Assembly (NCBI GenBank): GCA_943325595.2
Contig: CALPQA020000071.1
Span: 1-7,859 of the forward strand
Source of the DNA: Auritidibacter sp. Marseille-P8566
Lineage (GTDB): Bacteria; Bacteroidota; Bacteroidia; Flavobacteriales; Flavobacteriaceae
Length of the DNA: 7,859 nucleotides
Direction of reading: 5' to 3'
The notes beneath the pieces were generated by a model. It was not told the DNA's origin and did not search any database. It saw only the letters and a list, made by a program, of their open reading frames with translations. This document shows, piece after piece, positions 1 through 7,545 of the stretch. Every line of letters starts with the position of its first letter. Position 1 is the stretch's first letter. A program made the position numbers and the translations under genes.

Positions 1-963
1 AAAGACATTCAAAGTTGCACCAAAACCATAGTTCAAACCTCTGGCTGATGATTGGGTGGTGAAACCTAAATCAGAGTGGGTGTCGGTAAAAGTATATCCT
101 GTAGTGACTTTCAAAGTAGGATAACGTGCTGCTTTGATTTGTTTTAACTGCAATTCAGAAATTCTTTTGTTGATGATTTGCGCTTCAACTTGTGGGTTTT
201 GTTTTTCTGCCAAAGCGGTCAATTCTTGTAATTTCAATTGAGAATCAACATTGATTTCGGCGATTACTTTATAATCGTTTTTGGTATCACGCGCTAAAAT
301 TTGATTTAATAAAACCTTAGTGTTGGCGTACAATTCCTTTTGTCTTAGGAGCGTCACGGTATCAGTATTCAAATCGACTTGTGCATTCAGCACTTCTAAT
401 TTTGATGCTTTTCCAATTGTAAATCGGTTTTGTGCCAATGCCAATCGTTGGTTCGAAATAACAATAGTTGTATCCAATGCGGACAGTTGTTGTTGCTGCT
501 GTACCAAATCAAAATAGGTTGCATTTAAAGCACTAATTTTTGTTAGGATTGCCAGTTTTAATTGGGATTCGCCAAGTTTTTGAAGTTGTTTTAGCTGATC
601 GTATTTCGCAAACATTTTGAAACCGTCAAAAACTGTCCAATCCAATCCAACGCCATAATTCAAGCTGTTGTTTTTGGCATTGTCTAAGGTGGTAACTGTA
701 CCGTCAGCGCGAGTTTGTGACAGGTTTTGAATTCCGTTATTATCGGTTACAGAAGCAGTAACTTTTGGAAGCATTCCTGCATTTCCAGAGGCAACATTGG
801 TTTTATCGATTTTTAAATTATTGTTCGCAATTTTGATATCGTAGTTGTTTTCCAATGCAATTTTCACGGCATCTTCTAATGTCAAAACGGATTGTGCATT
901 TGCATTTAGGCTGCAAAGCAAGAATAATAGGCTACTTTTTATAAAGGTTTTATACTTTTCCAT
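1..963 (-). CDS. TolC-family outer membrane efflux channel (OEP), 3' end cut by window edge
   Basis: The first 321 residues of a TolC/OEP-type outer-membrane factor, read by translating the minus strand; the frame is open to base 1, so the C-terminus lies outside the window. Residues 1-23 form a signal peptide: Lys-containing N-terminus, hydrophobic core SSLLFLLCSL, and an Ala-Asn-Ala site before Gln24. No proper lipobox is seen, so a lipid anchor is unlikely. The mature start 'LTLEDAVKIALENNYDI' is typical of the family. The first OEP repeat follows (about 26-220), with a beta-strand stretch 'YGVGLDWTVFDG' near 103-114 and the helical motif 'GKASKLEVLNAQVDL' near 184-198. The second repeat begins near 244, and its equivalent strand 'YGFGATLNVF' falls at the window edge. 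A five-Gln run sits at 155-159. The ATG starts one base after the pump's stop codon, so it should be the exit duct of that pump and be translationally coupled to it. Family assignment is firm; substrate is unknown. Confidence 0.93.
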   Translation of the reverse strand, partial: MEKYKTFIKSSLLFLLCSLNANAQSVLTLEDAVKIALENNYDIKIANNNLKIDKTNVASGNAGMLPKVTASVTDNNGIQNLSQTRADGTVTTLDNAKNNSLNYGVGLDWTVFDGFKMFAKYDQLKQLQKLGESQLKLAILTKISALNATYFDLVQQQQQLSALDTTIVISNQRLALAQNRFTIGKASKLEVLNAQVDLNTDTVTLLRQKELYANTKVLLNQILARDTKNDYKVIAEINVDSQLKLQELTALAEKQNPQVEAQIINKRISELQLKQIKAARYPTLKVTTGYTFTDTHSDLGFTTQSSARGLNYGFGATLNVF

Positions 964-964
964 G

Positions 965-3900
965 TTATTTACTTTCTTTTTCGTATTCTTCAATATGATC
1001 AAATTCAGGATACTTTTTGCGTGCTTTTGACCACATTAAATACAAGGCAGGAATTAAGAATAAGGTTAGTACCAATGAAAAAATGGTTCCACCTACAATC
1101 ACAACTCCCATTCCAATTCTACTATTTGAAGCTGCTCCAAGTGATAAAGCAATTGGCAAAGCGCCTAAAGCGATGGCTAAACTGGTCATTAAAATTGGTC
1201 GTAATCGTGCTTCCGAAGCTTCTAATATTGCTTCCAATTTAGGTTTTCCTTGTTCTCGCAGTTGGTTGGCAAATTCTACAATTAGAATTCCGTTTTTGGT
1301 TACCAAACCAATAAGCATTACGGTACCAATTTGACTGAAAATATTCCACGTTTGGTCGAACAACCATAATGAGAATAAGGCTCCTGCCACCGCCATTGGA
1401 ACTGTAAGAATAATGATAAAAGGATCTATAAAACTCTCAAATTGTGCCGCTAAAATCAAAAATATTAACAGTAAAGCCAATCCAAATGCAAAGGAAGTAT
1501 TCGAACTACTTTCAACAAAATCTCGAGATTCGCCACCTAAATCGGTTGTAAAAGTATCGTCTAAAACTTTGGCTTTTATTTCGTTCATTGCGTCAATTCC
1601 GTCGCTGATACTTTTGCCCGGAGCCAATCCTGCAGAAACGGTTGCCGACATGTACCTGTTATTATGATACAGTTGTGGTGGGTTACTTTGTTCTTCAATT
1701 TGCACCACATTGTCCATTTGAATCAATTCGCCTTTGTTGTTTTTTACAAACATTGACGTTAAATCTAGTGGTTTAGAACGGTCTTTTTCTTCGAATTGTC
1801 CAATGACTTGGTATTGTTTTCCGTTTCTCATAAAGTAACCAAAGCGTTGTCCGCTCAAGGAAAGCTGCAATGTTTGGGCAATATCTAAAACAGAAATGCC
1901 TAAACTTTCCGCTTTTTCTCTATCAATGGTTACATTAATTTCGGGTTTATTGAATTTTAGGTTCACATCAGTAACTGAAAAAGTATTGTTTTTTGCCGCT
2001 TCATCCATAAACTGTGGGATTTTTTCGCGCAATTTTTCAAAGTTGGGTGCCTGAATGATATATTGAATTGGCAAACCACCACGTCTGTTTACAGCGATTG
2101 TAGGTTGCTCAATTACCGAAGTTTTAATTTCGGGGAATTTCTTGGTCAGCTTCGTTAATTTTTCTGCAATTTCTTTTTGACTGCGTTTTCTTTCACTTGG
2201 TTCCACAAGGGCAATTCTAACCCGACCGCTATTTACTGTTGAAGCACCAAAACCAGGAGAAGTGATAATCAAACTTACTTTTTTCTCTGGAATGGAATCA
2301 TCGATAACTTTTGAAATTTCTTGCATAAACCGATCGGTATATTCATAGGAAGAACCTTCGGGAGTAGTCATGCTCATTACAATTGCACTTCGATCGTCAT
2401 AGGGCGCCGTTTCCTTTTGAATCAGACTAAAAAACAAATATATCAATCCAAAACAAGTAATTAATATTGGAAAGCTCAACCATTTTCTTTTCATAAAACT
2501 GCTTAATGATTCGGCGTAATTGCTGTTTAGTTTTTGAAAGTAAGGCTCGGTTTTGATGTAGAATTTTGATTTTTTCTGTTCGCCACCTTTCATCAAATAG
2601 GCATTTAGCATCGGTGTCAATGTCAAAGAAACGAATGCTGATATTAATACCGCAGCACCAATAACAACCCCGAATTCTCGAAACAGTCGGCCTACAAATC
2701 CTTCAAGAAAAATTACAGGTAAAAATACCGCTGCCAAAGTAATTGAAATGGATATTACCGCATAAAAGATTTCATTCGAACCTTTAATAGCGGCCTCAAT
2801 TGGCGACATTCCTTCTTCTACTTTTTTGAATATATTTTCTGTTACTACAATTCCATCATCAACAACCAATCCTGTTGCCAGAACAATTGCCAATAAAGTC
2901 AATACATTTATCGAGAAACCAAAAAGCCACATGATAAAAAAGGTAGCTATCAAAGAAACAGGAATATCAATTAAAGGTCGGAATGCAATAGCCCAATCTC
3001 TGAAAAACAAGTAGATAATTAGAATTACAAGGATTAATGAAATCCCTAAGGTTTCCGCAACTTCCACGACTGATTTTTTAACGAAAATGGTGCTGTCGAT
3101 TGCAATGTTGAGTTTGATGTCTTTAGGTAAGTCTTTCTTTAGTTGCTCGTATTTTTTATAAAATTCTTTCGAAATATCTAAATAATTTGCTCCCGGAAGC
3201 GGTACAATTGCAATTCCAATTAATGGCAATCCCGATTCGCTAATTTTTGTTTCAATATTTTCTGCACCTAAAACAGCTGTTCCAATATCACTAAAACGAA
3301 CAATTTTTTCGCCTTGTGTTCTGATGATAATTGCATTAAACTGTTCTGGAGTAGAAAGATTTCCAACAGTTTTAACGGTTAATTCTGTGGCAGCACCGGT
3401 TAATTTTCCAGATGGTAATTCGATGTTTTGATTGTTTAAAGCCGTTCGAACTTCAGAAACGGTGCAACCATAAGAAGCTAATTTTATGGGGTCAATCCAC
3501 AACCGCATGGCGTATTTCTTTTGCCCCCAAATTTGAACGCCACTAACTCCAGGAATGGTTTCTAAACGTTGTGAAATTACATTTTCTGCATAATCACTTA
3601 ATTCCAAATCACTTCTAGAATCACTTCTAAGGGTCATTGAAATAATTGCTTCGCCATTGGCATCAGCCTTAGAAACAACTGGAGGAGCATCAATATCTTG
3701 TGGTAAACTTCTTATGGCTTGAGAAACTTTATCACGAACATCATTTGCCGCTTCTTCAAGGTTTTTGTTCAAATTAAATTCGACAGTAATATTTCTACTT
3801 CCTTGAATACTTGAAGAGGTTACATTTCGAATTCCATCAATTGAATTGATTGCTTTTTCAAGTGGTTCCGTAATTTGGGATTCAATAATATCCGAGTTGG

Positions 3901-4060
3901 CTCCCGTATAATTGGTTTTTATGGAAATTTGAGCAGGATCTATTGAAGGAAATTCTCTAACTCCAAGAAAACTGTATCCAATTAACCCAAACAAAACGAT
4001 TGCCAAATTTATGACAATAGTAAAGACAGGTCTTTTTATGCTTAATGTAGATAAACTCAT
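965..4060 (-). CDS. RND efflux pump, inner-membrane permease (AcrB-like, HAE1 type)
   Basis: Complete 1031-residue proton-driven RND transporter, close to the usual AcrB length (about 1050). TM1 is at about 10-32. The first periplasmic loop (about 33-335) opens with 'VREFPSIDPAQISI', typical of the family. TM2-TM7 span about 336-546, the second large loop about 547-855, and TM8-TM12 about 856-1010, giving the duplicated 12-TM plan. The proton-relay residues known from AcrB can be matched: Asp401 and Asp402 in 'GLVVDDGIVV' (TM4), Lys922 in 'GLVTKNGILIVEF' (TM10), and Arg952 and Thr959 in 'RLRPILMTS' (TM11). The pump therefore looks functional. It should work as a trimer with the adaptor upstream and the TolC-type channel downstream. 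The HAE1-like pattern suggests hydrophobic or amphiphilic compounds (drugs, detergents, bile-type molecules) rather than metals, but the substrate is inference. The leader before the ATG is A-rich without a Shine-Dalgarno sequence. An unusual repeat fills the gap to the adaptor gene. Confidence 0.96.
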   Translation of the reverse strand: MSLSTLSIKRPVFTIVINLAIVLFGLIGYSFLGVREFPSIDPAQISIKTNYTGANSDIIESQITEPLEKAINSIDGIRNVTSSSIQGSRNITVEFNLNKNLEEAANDVRDKVSQAIRSLPQDIDAPPVVSKADANGEAIISMTLRSDSRSDLELSDYAENVISQRLETIPGVSGVQIWGQKKYAMRLWIDPIKLASYGCTVSEVRTALNNQNIELPSGKLTGAATELTVKTVGNLSTPEQFNAIIIRTQGEKIVRFSDIGTAVLGAENIETKISESGLPLIGIAIVPLPGANYLDISKEFYKKYEQLKKDLPKDIKLNIAIDSTIFVKKSVVEVAETLGISLILVILIIYLFFRDWAIAFRPLIDIPVSLIATFFIMWLFGFSINVLTLLAIVLATGLVVDDGIVVTENIFKKVEEGMSPIEAAIKGSNEIFYAVISISITLAAVFLPVIFLEGFVGRLFREFGVVIGAAVLISAFVSLTLTPMLNAYLMKGGEQKKSKFYIKTEPYFQKLNSNYAESLSSFMKRKWLSFPILITCFGLIYLFFSLIQKETAPYDDRSAIVMSMTTPEGSSYEYTDRFMQEISKVIDDSIPEKKVSLIITSPGFGASTVNSGRVRIALVEPSERKRSQKEIAEKLTKLTKKFPEIKTSVIEQPTIAVNRRGGLPIQYIIQAPNFEKLREKIPQFMDEAAKNNTFSVTDVNLKFNKPEINVTIDREKAESLGISVLDIAQTLQLSLSGQRFGYFMRNGKQYQVIGQFEEKDRSKPLDLTSMFVKNNKGELIQMDNVVQIEEQSNPPQLYHNNRYMSATVSAGLAPGKSISDGIDAMNEIKAKVLDDTFTTDLGGESRDFVESSSNTSFAFGLALLLIFLILAAQFESFIDPFIIILTVPMAVAGALFSLWLFDQTWNIFSQIGTVMLIGLVTKNGILIVEFANQLREQGKPKLEAILEASEARLRPILMTSLAIALGALPIALSLGAASNSRIGMGVVIVGGTIFSLVLTLFLIPALYLMWSKARKKYPEFDHIEEYEKESK

Positions 4061-4063
4061 GTT

Positions 4064-4105
4064 TTTTTGAATTATAAATTATGAGTTATGAGTTATAAAT
4101 TTTGA
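4064..4105 (-). repeat. Degenerate 7-bp tandem array (six units) before the pump gene
   Basis: Read on the minus strand from 4105 to 4064, the DNA divides into six consecutive 7-mers: TCAAAAT, TTATAAC, TCATAAC, TCATAAT, TTATAAT, TCAAAAA. The consensus is roughly TYAWAAY. The array ends three bases before the ATG of the RND gene, so it forms that gene's A-rich leader. Intergenic A+T-rich heptamer arrays are known from other bacteria, such as the cyanobacterial STRR repeats; I infer that this may be a dispersed family in the host genome, but only one array is visible here. Confidence 0.7.
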
Positions 4106-4148
4106 GTCAAAGTGATTTACTAATTTCAAAAATTGATAACTTATAACT
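4084..4148. repeat. Long imperfect inverted repeat in the adaptor-pump gap
   Basis: The arm at 4084-4105 (22 nt) is complementary to the arm at 4126-4148 (23 nt). There are 20 pairs, two mismatches and one bulged base, around a 20-nt loop (4106-4125). In the minus-strand transcript the 5' arm covers the last codons and the stop codon of the adaptor gene. The 3' arm is made of heptamer units and ends 23 nt before the pump ATG. Only about three pairs are G-C, and no T-run follows the 3' arm, so it is not a standard intrinsic terminator. It may affect mRNA stability or the adaptor:pump ratio, or be a decayed palindromic repeat element. Confidence 0.65.
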
Positions 4149-5202
4149 TTATTTTTACTAGTACGGGAGCGTCATTTTTTAGAGACATTATGCCGCTTGT
4201 TAGAATGGTGTCGCCAACTTTTAGTCCCGAAAGAATCAATACGGAAGTAGCAGTTCTTGTTCCGGTTTCGACCATTATTTCTTGTGCTTTTCCAGCTTTC
4301 GAAACAAAAACTTTTTTCCCGTTTTGAACAGGAATTATAGCTTCTGTAGGAATTAAAAGGGCATCTTTAATTTTTTCCAATGGAAAGACAACATCGGCAA
4401 AAGTACCTGGAAACAGTTTTCCGCTTTTGTTATTGGTAATTGCACGTACTTGTAATGTTCTGGTATTTACTTCAATTTCAGGTTCTAAAGCATAAATTGT
4501 AGCACTGAAAGTTTCTAAAGAACCGGCAACTTTAAAAGTCAAATTGGAATTTAACTGTACTTGATTGGCATATTTTTCTGGAATAGAAAAAGTAATTTTC
4601 AATTTAGAACTATTGACTAATTTTGCCACTAAAATACTTGGAGTAATATATGTTCCTGGTGAAATTGCCCGCAATCCTATTTTTCCTGAAAAAGGCGCTT
4701 TTACGGCAGTTTTAGAAATTTGAGCTTTAATCAGTTGACTTTGCGCTTGTGCAGATTTAAAGTCGGCTCTTGCAATTTCGTATTCTTCTTGACTTATGGC
4801 CTCTTTTTGCAATAAAAGTTTTGCTCTTCTTTCATTTTCCGAAGCTAAATTTTCTTTGGTTTTTGCTTGTCCAAGTTGGGCTCTTAATTCGATATCGTTG
4901 ACTTTAAAAAGTACTTGACCCTTAGCAACTGTAGACCCTTCGTTAAAATAAATTTGCTCAACAATTCCTGAAACTTCACTGCGAATTTCTACTTGCTCGT
5001 TTGCTTCTAATGAACCTGAAAGAGATAAGTTAGTATCAAAAACTTGAGATTTTACAACAACACCGCTAACATTCATCGGTTTGTCTTTTCCTGATTTATC
5101 ATTTGAAAGTTCGCTTTTTGCTTTATTTGCTGAAATTCGATAGACAATAAAGAATCCAAATCCGATTAGTAGTAAGGTATAAAAAAGATATTTTAGTTTC
5201 AT
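4141..5202 (-). CDS. Periplasmic adaptor (membrane fusion protein) of the RND efflux system
   Basis: Complete 353-residue RND-type adaptor, first gene of the efflux operon. Residues 4-21 are a hydrophobic N-terminal segment after Lys residues. The protein has no Cys, so it cannot be lipid-anchored like AcrA; it is probably held by an uncleaved TM anchor. The lipoyl-like half-motifs flank a hairpin: 'SGSLEANEQVEIRSEVSGIV' with 'VNEGSTVAKGQVLFKVND'-like sequence (about 62-103), and 'TAVKAPFSGKIGLRAISPGTYI' (about 165-186). The charged Ala/Lys/Glu/Gln-rich helical hairpin lies at about 104-161. A beta-barrel domain (about 195-270) and a membrane-proximal domain with 'LLIPTEAIIPVQNGKKVFV' (about 282-300) follow. 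Family role: it joins the inner-membrane pump to the TolC-type channel and is needed for assembly. The chosen ATG gives a proper Lys-then-hydrophobic N-terminus. It lies 114 bp after recG on the same strand; the stop codon lies inside one arm of an inverted repeat. Confidence 0.95.
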   Translation of the reverse strand: MKLKYLFYTLLLIGFGFFIVYRISANKAKSELSNDKSGKDKPMNVSGVVVKSQVFDTNLSLSGSLEANEQVEIRSEVSGIVEQIYFNEGSTVAKGQVLFKVNDIELRAQLGQAKTKENLASENERRAKLLLQKEAISQEEYEIARADFKSAQAQSQLIKAQISKTAVKAPFSGKIGLRAISPGTYITPSILVAKLVNSSKLKITFSIPEKYANQVQLNSNLTFKVAGSLETFSATIYALEPEIEVNTRTLQVRAITNNKSGKLFPGTFADVVFPLEKIKDALLIPTEAIIPVQNGKKVFVSKAGKAQEIMVETGTRTATSVLILSGLKVGDTILTSGIMSLKNDAPVLVKIKL

Positions 5203-5242
5203 AATCTATTTAAAAAAGTGAGAATTTACTTTAAGCATTATT

Positions 5243-5267
5243 TTGAAAGCAAAAATAGCGTTTTCAA
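5243..5267. promoter_or_regulatory. Imperfect palindrome over the putative efflux promoter
   Basis: TTGAAAGC at 5243-5250 pairs with GCGTTTTCAA at 5258-5267, apart from two extra bases in the second arm, around a 7-nt A-rich centre. It overlaps the candidate -7 box, which suits a repressor operator. It could equally be a poor hairpin downstream of recG. No regulator gene is visible in the window. Confidence 0.25.
5250..5257 (-). promoter_or_regulatory. Possible -7 box for the efflux operon
   Basis: The minus strand reads TATTTTTG, matching the Bacteroidota -7 consensus TAnnTTTG, 47 nt before the adaptor ATG. No TTG -33 element is found at the usual 17-23 nt upstream, so the promoter is weak, regulated or wrongly called. 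It lies in the centre of an imperfect palindrome (5243-5267). Confidence 0.3.
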
Positions 5268-5316
5268 TCGGTTTTGTTTTAGTAGTCAGGGTTTTTTAAC
5301 AAGTAATTTATGAGAA

Positions 5317-7425
5317 TTAACTGATGTAATTCCAAATGTTTTTGCGTTTTGTCATTTCTATAAAAACCGCACGCATTACTGAATTTTCTGGTTTTTCAAG
5401 TGGCGCATCATCCTTTAGGATTTTAACAGCATAGTTTCGAGCTAAATAAAGAATGTCTCTATCACGAACTAAATCTGCAATTTGAAGGTTCAAAACACCA
5501 CTTTGTTGGGTACCCATTAAATCGCCCGGACCGCGAAGTTTCAGGTCGACTTCAGCAATTTCAAAACCGTCGTTGGTGCGCACCATCGTGTCCATTCGGG
5601 TTTTACTATTATTGGATAATTTGTGCGAACTCATCAAAATACAGTAGCTTTGATCGGCGCCACGACCCACGCGACCCCGCAATTGATGAAGTTGCGAGAG
5701 TCCAAAACGTTCGGCACTTTCTACAATCATTACGCTGGCGTTGGGGATATTTACGCCTACTTCGATTACGGTTGTTGCCACCATAATATTGGTTTTTCCT
5801 TCGGCAAAGCGTTGCATTTCAAAGTCTTTTTCGGCGGCTTTCATCTTTCCGTGAAGGATAGAAATGGCATATTTTGGTAGCGGAAAATCTCTAGAAATAT
5901 TGTCATAACCGTCCATTAAATCTTTAAAATCCATTTTTTCGGATTCCTGAATCAAGGGATAAACCACGTAAATTTGTCGGCCTAAAGCAATTTGGTCGCT
6001 TACAAACGCCATAACATTCAACCGATTGGAATCGTATCGATGTACGGTTTGAATTGGTTTTCTGCCTGGTGGCAATTCGTCTATCAATGAAATATCTAAA
6101 TCACCATACAAACTCATTGCCAATGTCCGTGGAATTGGGGTTGCGGTCATTACTAAAACGTGTGGCGGAATGTCATTTTTTTTCCACAATTTTGAACGTT
6201 GTTCTACGCCAAAACGATGTTGCTCGTCGATGATTGCCAATCCTAAATTATGAAATTTCACCTTGTCTTCTAATAAGGCGTGAGTTCCAATTAGGATTTG
6301 CAAAGTACCATTTTCTAGCTCTTCATGGATAATTTTTCTTTCTGAAGTTTTAGATGAACCTGTAAGCTTTTTTATGTTGATATTTAAGGTTTTAGCCAAT
6401 TCTGACAGGCCTACGAAATGTTGATTTGCGAGTATTTCTGTGGGCGCCATCAAACACGCTTGAAAGCCATTGTCCAAAGCCAAAAGCATGCTCATAAACG
6501 CAACAATTGTTTTTCCAGAACCAACATCACCTTGTAATAATCGGTTCATTTGGGCTGGATAACCCATGTCATTTCGGATTTCTTTGATGACTCTTTTTTG
6601 AGCATTTGTCAATTCAAAAGGCAGGTGATTGGTATAAAAATCTGTGAATAATTCGCCTACTTTTTCAAAAGCATGTCCTTTGATTTTGTGCTTGCGAACT
6701 AAGTTTTTTGTGATTAATTGCAATTGGATAAAAAACAATTCTTCAAATTTTAATCGGAATTGGGCTTTCGCCAAGGCTTCTCCGCTTTTAGGAAAATGAA
6801 TATTGAAAAGCGCTTCTTTTTTAGAAACTAGTTTCAGTTCATTTAGAAGATATTCAGGTAAAGTTTCTGAAAATAATGCATGCGTTTCTTGGAACAGTTG
6901 CTGCATTAATTTATTAACTACGCGATTGGTAATTCCGCGATTTGAAAGCGTTTCCGTTGATGGATAAACGGGTTGCATCGCCGATCGCAAGCTTTGTTCG
7001 TGTTCTGCAAGTAGCTCAATTTCGGGATGTGCCATGTTATAGACATTTCCAAACGAAGCACATTTTCCAAAAATAACGATGGGAACATTCAATTCTAAAC
7101 TTTCTCGCACCCATTTTTGACCTTGAAACCACACCAATTCCATTTGTCCTGTGGCATCTACAAAAGTGGCGACCAATCGTTTTTTTCCTTTGGCAGGTTC
7201 GACTGTTTTTATGTTTATAATTTTACCAATCAATTGAACTTCAGTACTATTATTGTCTAATTCATTGATTTTATAATAGCGCGTTCGGTCAATATACCGA
7301 TTGGGATAAAAATTAATTAAATCTTGGTATTTGTGAATGCCCAATTCTTTTCGCAACAAATCCCCACGTTGAGGACCAACGCCTTTCAAGTATTCAATGG
7401 GAGTTTGAAGTAAATTATTTTGCAT
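5317..7425 (-). CDS. recG: ATP-dependent DNA helicase RecG
   Basis: Complete RecG of 702 residues (E. coli RecG is 693). It is a cytoplasmic, monomeric superfamily 2 helicase that drives branch migration and regression of stalled replication forks and Holliday-type junctions. The N-terminus has the helix-hairpin-helix-like 'TPIEYLKGVGPQRGDLL'. The wedge/OB-fold domain follows at about 60-145 ('VQLIGKIINI', 'LVWFQGQKWV'). Helicase motifs are all present: Walker A GDVGSGKT at 299-306, Ia 'APTEILANQH' at 327-336, 'GTHALLED' at 380-387, DEQH box at 400-403, 'TATPIPRT' at 427-434, 'ATTVIEVGVNIP' at 550-561, and motif VI 'QLRGRVGRG' at 581-589. The RecG-specific TRG region 'GFEIAEVDLKLRGPGDLMGTQQSG' is at 620-643. 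The start is placed at the ATG at 7425 because family homology begins there. The frame is open for 44 more codons, to an ATG at 7557, but that stretch is not RecG-like and runs antisense into the neighbouring gene. No strong terminator follows the stop. Confidence 0.97.
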   Translation of the reverse strand: MQNNLLQTPIEYLKGVGPQRGDLLRKELGIHKYQDLINFYPNRYIDRTRYYKINELDNNSTEVQLIGKIINIKTVEPAKGKKRLVATFVDATGQMELVWFQGQKWVRESLELNVPIVIFGKCASFGNVYNMAHPEIELLAEHEQSLRSAMQPVYPSTETLSNRGITNRVVNKLMQQLFQETHALFSETLPEYLLNELKLVSKKEALFNIHFPKSGEALAKAQFRLKFEELFFIQLQLITKNLVRKHKIKGHAFEKVGELFTDFYTNHLPFELTNAQKRVIKEIRNDMGYPAQMNRLLQGDVGSGKTIVAFMSMLLALDNGFQACLMAPTEILANQHFVGLSELAKTLNINIKKLTGSSKTSERKIIHEELENGTLQILIGTHALLEDKVKFHNLGLAIIDEQHRFGVEQRSKLWKKNDIPPHVLVMTATPIPRTLAMSLYGDLDISLIDELPPGRKPIQTVHRYDSNRLNVMAFVSDQIALGRQIYVVYPLIQESEKMDFKDLMDGYDNISRDFPLPKYAISILHGKMKAAEKDFEMQRFAEGKTNIMVATTVIEVGVNIPNASVMIVESAERFGLSQLHQLRGRVGRGADQSYCILMSSHKLSNNSKTRMDTMVRTNDGFEIAEVDLKLRGPGDLMGTQQSGVLNLQIADLVRDRDILYLARNYAVKILKDDAPLEKPENSVMRAVFIEMTKRKNIWNYIS

Positions 7426-7429
7426 CTTG

Positions 7430-7437
7430 CGAAGATA
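7430..7437 (-). promoter_or_regulatory. Possible -7 box of recG, almost touching the start codon
   Basis: The minus strand reads TATCTTCG, one base off TAnnTTTG, ending 4 bp before the chosen recG ATG. No TTG -33 element lies 17-23 nt upstream. If used, transcription would begin at or within a few bases of the ATG, giving a leaderless or nearly leaderless mRNA. This would also rule out the longer upstream start. Confidence 0.25.
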
Positions 7438-7489
7438 GTTTTTTGTTTGGAAATTTAAAAATGCGAGCCATGAACTATTTGAATTATTG

Positions 7490-7521
7490 TTGTGAAATGT
7501 AGCACAAACACAATATCTTTG
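7490..7521 (+). promoter_or_regulatory. Promoter of the DUF1697 gene
   Basis: TATCTTTG at 7514-7521 is a perfect match to the Bacteroidota -7 motif TAnnTTTG. A TTG at 7490-7492 stands 21 nt upstream, within the spacing known for Flavobacterium. The ATG follows 24 nt after the -7 box. The leader is a simple-sequence stretch of three ATAA and two GATA units, with no Shine-Dalgarno sequence. Confidence 0.55.
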
Positions 7522-7545
7522 AAACATAAATAAATAAGATAGATA

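Noticed and set aside
320..517. Plus-strand 65-codon ORF opposite the TolC-family gene
   Set aside because: It lies wholly antisense to a well-supported OEP coding region. Its composition is that of a shadow frame and it has no promoter or family motif.
845..1334. Several plus-strand ORFs (845-1030, 1017-1334, 1021-1242) opposite the channel and pump genes
   Set aside because: They overlap each other and run antisense to conserved RND and OEP sequence; the one at 1017 mirrors the conserved C-terminal half of the pump.
4133..4327. Plus-strand 64-codon ORF across the end of the adaptor gene
   Set aside because: It is antisense to the adaptor's membrane-proximal domain and starts inside the inverted-repeat arm. 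No coding evidence.
965..5202. Heavy-metal (CzcA-type) RND efflux system
   Set aside because: Pump length and the motifs around TM4, TM10 and TM11 fit the HAE1/AcrB-like group, and the adaptor shows no metal-binding His-rich or Cys-rich segment.
5302..5322. Small hairpin over the recG stop codon, considered as a terminator
   Set aside because: The stem is seven pairs with a bulge and is A+T-rich. On the recG strand it is followed by an A-run rather than a T-run, so it does not fit an intrinsic terminator.
5623..5880. Plus-strand 85-codon ORF opposite recG
   Set aside because: It is exactly antisense to the RecG motif V/VI region, whose strong conservation explains the open frame. There is no promoter or recognisable domain.
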